From: Chromatiales bacterium
Lineage (GTDB): Bacteria > Pseudomonadota > Gammaproteobacteria > Chromatiales > Chromatiaceae
NCBI GenBank assembly: GCA_024639625.1
Contig: JAHEIA010000163.1
Location: 1 to 7,144, forward strand
Direction of reading: 5' to 3'
DNA: 7,144 bases
Made by a program: the position numbers and the translations under genes. Below, one piece after another: positions 4,915 through 7,144 of this stretch (position 1 is its first letter; the number at the start of each line of letters is the position of its first letter). Below the pieces are notes generated by a model. It made no database searches. It saw only the letters and a list, made by a program, of their open reading frames with translations, and was not told the origin of the DNA.

Positions 4915-6489
4915 CCGGGAGCCTGCGAAGACCAATGCCGGCTGGTTGCGGCGTTGCGCGATGCGCGCTGCTTCGACCACCCGGCGCCATCGGTCGAGCA
5001 CCTGGAAACCCACATCTCCCACGTGTTGCTGGCAGGCGAGTACGCCTACAAGATCAAGAAGCCGCTCGATCTGGGGTTTCTGGATTTCTCGACCCTGGAG
5101 AGGCGCCGGCATTTCTGCGCCGAGGAACTGCGGCTGAATGGTCGACTCGCCCCCCGCATCTACCTCCGCGTGGTGCCCATTACCGGGACCCCGGATCGAC
5201 CGCGCGTCGACGGCCCGGGGGAGCCGATTGAATACGCGGTACAGATGCGGCGTTTCCCCCAGGCATCGCTGCTCAGCGGCCGCAAGCTGGATGCCGGGAC
5301 CATCGACCGGATCGCTGGCATCGTGGCGGAGTTTCATCACCGCATCCCGCAGGCGCCGCCGGACAGCGAGTATGGCTCCCCGGGTGCTGTGCTCGGCCCC
5401 ATGCTGGAAGATTTCGTACAGATTCGCAGGGTGCTCCGCGAGCCCGACGAACTGAAGCGGCTGGGCGCCCTCGAAGTATGGACTCGTCTGCACCATTCTT
5501 CGCTGCTGCCCCTGCTCGCCGACCGCAGACAGGAGGGGCGTATCCGCGAGTGCCACGGCGATATGCATCTCAACAACATCGCCCTGCTGGACGGCGAGAT
5601 CCTGATCTTCGACGGGATCGAATTCAACCCCTCACTGCGCTGGATCGACACCATGAGCGAGCTGGCGTTTCTGCTCATGGACCTGCAGCATCGCGGAGAG
5701 CCCGCGCTCGCCCGCCGCTTGCTGGATGCCTATCTGCAACGGACCGGGGACTTCAGCGGTCTCGGCGTACTTTCCCTGTACCTGGTCTATCGGGCCATGG
5801 TGCGGGCGAAGGTGAGCGCCATTCGCATGGCGCAATCGGACGGCGGCAGCAGCGAACGCGCCGCGGCGCTTGCCGAGCACCGCTCCTACCTCACCCTTGC
5901 GGAGTCCTTCGCGCGTCCTCGGCGGCCAGTCGTGGTGATCACCCACGGGGTCTCGGGCTCGGGCAAGAGCAGTCTGACCCAAGCGCTGCTGGAGCGCCTG
6001 CCCGCGGTGCGCATTCGCTCCGATGTTGAGCGCAAGCGGCTGTTCGGCCTTGCTGCCGAATCGCGCACTTCGTCCGATGCGGCGGACGACATCTATAGCG
6101 CCAAGGCGACGCAGGCAACCTACGAGCATCTGTTGCGCATCGCAGCCCGCATTCTCGCCGCCGGCGAATCCGTGATCGTCGATGCGACCTTCCTAAAACA
6201 CGGGCAGCGCGAAACCTTTCGACGCCTCGCAGAGGAGCGGCGCCTGCCGTTTCTTATCCTGTACACCACGGCGCCGGAAGCGTTGCTTCGGGCGCGTGTG
6301 GAGGCGCGCTACCGGTCGGCGCGAGACCCTTCGGAGGCGGATCCGGGTGTGCTTGCGGCTCAATTGGCGGCGCGCGAGCCGCTGCGCGACGACGAGCGGC
6401 GGTTTGCCCTCCGCATCGACACGGCAACACCGATCAGCGGCGCAGAGGTGCTAAAGCGTTGCCGTCGCCGGCTGGCGGGAGGCCTATAG
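4903..6489 (+). CDS. Fusion of APH-like kinase and P-loop kinase (COG2187 + COG0645 type, 528 aa)
   Basis: The N-terminal half is a protein-kinase-like fold related to aminoglycoside phosphotransferases. It shows AGEYAYKIKKPLDLGFLDF near the start (the Lys region of the N-lobe), the Brenner-type catalytic loop CHGDMHLNNI (H218, D220, N225) and the metal-binding IFDGIEFN (D237). The C-terminal half is a P-loop kinase with Walker A GVSGSGKSS (349-357), RIRSDVERKRLFGL, a VIVDATFL strand (Walker B-like) and arginine-rich lid sequence RARVEARYRS. The family is widespread, usually annotated bifunctional APH/ATP-binding protein. Its substrate is unknown, and resistance should not be assumed. ATG 4903 places LVAALRDARCFDHP at the expected distance from the N-terminus, but no clear ribosome site precedes it and the operator overlaps the start codon. 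The stop overlaps the convergent cupin gene. Confidence 0.92.
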   Translation: MKSQPGACEDQCRLVAALRDARCFDHPAPSVEHLETHISHVLLAGEYAYKIKKPLDLGFLDFSTLERRRHFCAEELRLNGRLAPRIYLRVVPITGTPDRPRVDGPGEPIEYAVQMRRFPQASLLSGRKLDAGTIDRIAGIVAEFHHRIPQAPPDSEYGSPGAVLGPMLEDFVQIRRVLREPDELKRLGALEVWTRLHHSSLLPLLADRRQEGRIRECHGDMHLNNIALLDGEILIFDGIEFNPSLRWIDTMSELAFLLMDLQHRGEPALARRLLDAYLQRTGDFSGLGVLSLYLVYRAMVRAKVSAIRMAQSDGGSSERAAALAEHRSYLTLAESFARPRRPVVVITHGVSGSGKSSLTQALLERLPAVRIRSDVERKRLFGLAAESRTSSDAADDIYSAKATQATYEHLLRIAARILAAGESVIVDATFLKHGQRETFRRLAEERRLPFLILYTTAPEALLRARVEARYRSARDPSEADPGVLAAQLAAREPLRDDERRFALRIDTATPISGAEVLKRCRRRLAGGL

Positions 6490-6840
6490 CAGCTCGGTGT
6501 CCTCGTGGGCGTAGGCGGGGGCGCAGGCGCAGAGAAACACCAGGGGTTGCGTGCCTGAGGTCCGAATGCAGTGCGGCGTTCCGGGCGGAATACAAACCGT
6601 GTCGCCGCTCGCCACCACAATCTCCTCCGCACCGAGAGTCAAGCGCCCGCTGCCGGAGAGGATGTGATAGATCTCCTCGCTTCGGTGGTGGCGGTGAAGG
6701 CGAGTCGCACCGCCCGCGGCCACGGTTGACTGGGCCAGGCTCTGGGCTTGGTTGCCGTGCCGCGATGGGTGCATCAGCTCACGGATCAGGGAGCCGTCAC
6801 GTGTGGTGTAAGCGGGCACGTCGGCGGTATTCGTCTTCAT
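6484..6840 (-). CDS. Single-domain cupin protein (118 aa), probable metal-binding
   Basis: The small beta-barrel shows both cupin motifs. Motif 1 is GGATRLHRHHRSEEIYHILSG (H49, H51, E55 or E56 as metal ligands, then G63). Motif 2 is GDTVCIPPGTPHCIRTSG, matching G-x5-P-x-G-x2-H with H90 as the fourth ligand. Such proteins range from dioxygenases and isomerases to sugar- or ligand-binding regulators; nothing here narrows the substrate. The short C-terminus contains a CAC pair (residues 104-106). ATG 6840 is supported by AAGGA 9 nt upstream. The gene converges on the kinase fusion with a 6-nt overlap and diverges from the ICMT-like gene across 85 nt. Confidence 0.9.
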   Translation of the reverse strand: MKTNTADVPAYTTRDGSLIRELMHPSRHGNQAQSLAQSTVAAGGATRLHRHHRSEEIYHILSGSGRLTLGAEEIVVASGDTVCIPPGTPHCIRTSGTQPLVFLCACAPAYAHEDTELL

Positions 6841-6893
6841 TCGCTGGAGTCCTTGTTACGGAATTGCAGCCAAGTGCGGAGCGCGTCATAGCC

Positions 6894-6899
6894 TACAAT
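6894..6899 (+). promoter_or_regulatory. Putative -10 element for the ICMT-like gene
   Basis: TACAAT (5 of 6 to the -10 consensus) lies 26 nt before the ATG at 6926. No good -35 is seen at 16-18 nt; TTGCAG at 6864-6869 is 24 nt away and too distant. A short leader carrying the AGGTGG ribosome site would result. Confidence 0.3.
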
Positions 6900-6925
6900 A
6901 AGGGAATCGAGAACAGGTGGACACC

Positions 6926-7144
6926 ATGTTGGAAAGAAAACCCCGGCCATTGAGCCATGGGCTGGTATTCCTGCAATTGACCGGTGTGATCTTGAGCTGC
7001 CTTCCGGTAGGCCTGATCAATCGCGGGCCGCTGCTGGCGCTGATCTTGTGCGCCCTGGGAACCCTGGGCGGTATCTACGCCTTGCTGCACAATCGGATCG
7101 GCAACTTCGGCGTCTACCCGGAACCAAGACCCCGGACAACGCTG
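6926..7144 (+). CDS. Isoprenylcysteine carboxyl methyltransferase (ICMT)-family integral membrane protein, N-terminal 73 residues; cut by window edge
   Basis: The frame opens MLERKPRPLSHGLVFLQLTG, with two predicted transmembrane helices (about residues 11-29 and 33-53), then HNRIGNFGVYPEPRPRTTL at the window edge. The GNF-x-PEP-x-P segment after two helices is typical of bacterial ICMT/PEMT-like methyltransferases, where it leads into the GPY-RHPMY SAM-binding region, which here would lie just past the end. Bacterial members are S-adenosylmethionine-dependent, but their acceptors are mostly unknown. AGGTGG five nt before the ATG supports the start. The frame is open to base 7144. The call rests on the N-terminus only, so the exact subfamily is uncertain. 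Confidence 0.75.
   Translation, partial: MLERKPRPLSHGLVFLQLTGVILSCLPVGLINRGPLLALILCALGTLGGIYALLHNRIGNFGVYPEPRPRTTL

Noticed and set aside
6459..6953. 164-codon plus-strand ORF over the cupin gene
   Set aside because: It is antisense to a cupin with both motifs intact, and is Arg-rich with no domain.

Overview
The window looks like part of a GC-rich gammaproteobacterial chromosome. The main evidence is the fkpB/slpA–ispH adjacency, as in the enterobacterial fkpB-ispH operon, an IspH N-terminus whose ligand positions match E. coli IspH numbering (C12, H41, H74, C96), and a RimO of almost exactly E. coli length. A small DUF2892 (YgaP-type) membrane protein behind an AT-rich palindromic operator would fit a sulfur-oxidising or persulfide-handling lineage, but this is inference only.

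Layout. Positions 1-2139 (minus strand) hold a compact four-gene cluster, transcribed in the order PduO-type cob(I)alamin adenosyltransferase, ketopantoate-reductase-like Rossmann protein, SlpA/FkpB peptidyl-prolyl isomerase, IspH (cut by the window edge). The first three are coupled by an ATGA overlap and a 1-nt gap. A sigma70-like promoter lies near 2307-2335, with a ~160-nt leader. Positions 2140-3219 are sparse by ordinary gene finding. They do contain a convincing 46-residue, GTG-started, Cys-rich single-pass membrane protein on the minus strand (2538-2678), preceded by a highly foldable leader (2713-2810), and a doubtful 48-codon ORF (3033-3179) ahead of rimO. Positions 3220-4548 (plus) encode RimO. 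It converges on a DUF2892 gene (4618-4818, minus), whose strong promoter contains a perfect 6-4-6 palindrome. The same palindrome overlaps the start of a divergent 528-residue fusion of an aminoglycoside-phosphotransferase-like kinase and a P-loop kinase (4903-6489, plus). That gene runs into a cupin gene (6484-6840, minus) with both stop codons inside one CTATAG. At the right edge begins an isoprenylcysteine methyltransferase (ICMT)-like membrane protein (6926 onward, plus).

Functionally this is a set of housekeeping genes (isoprenoid synthesis, protein folding, cobalamin adenosylation, ribosomal protein S12 methylthiolation) mixed with poorly characterised small membrane and kinase proteins. 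No mobile element, CRISPR array, rRNA, canonical tRNA or cobalamin riboswitch was found. The points most worth a second look are the Cys-rich mini-protein with its structured leader, and the shared palindromic operator at 4889-4904.
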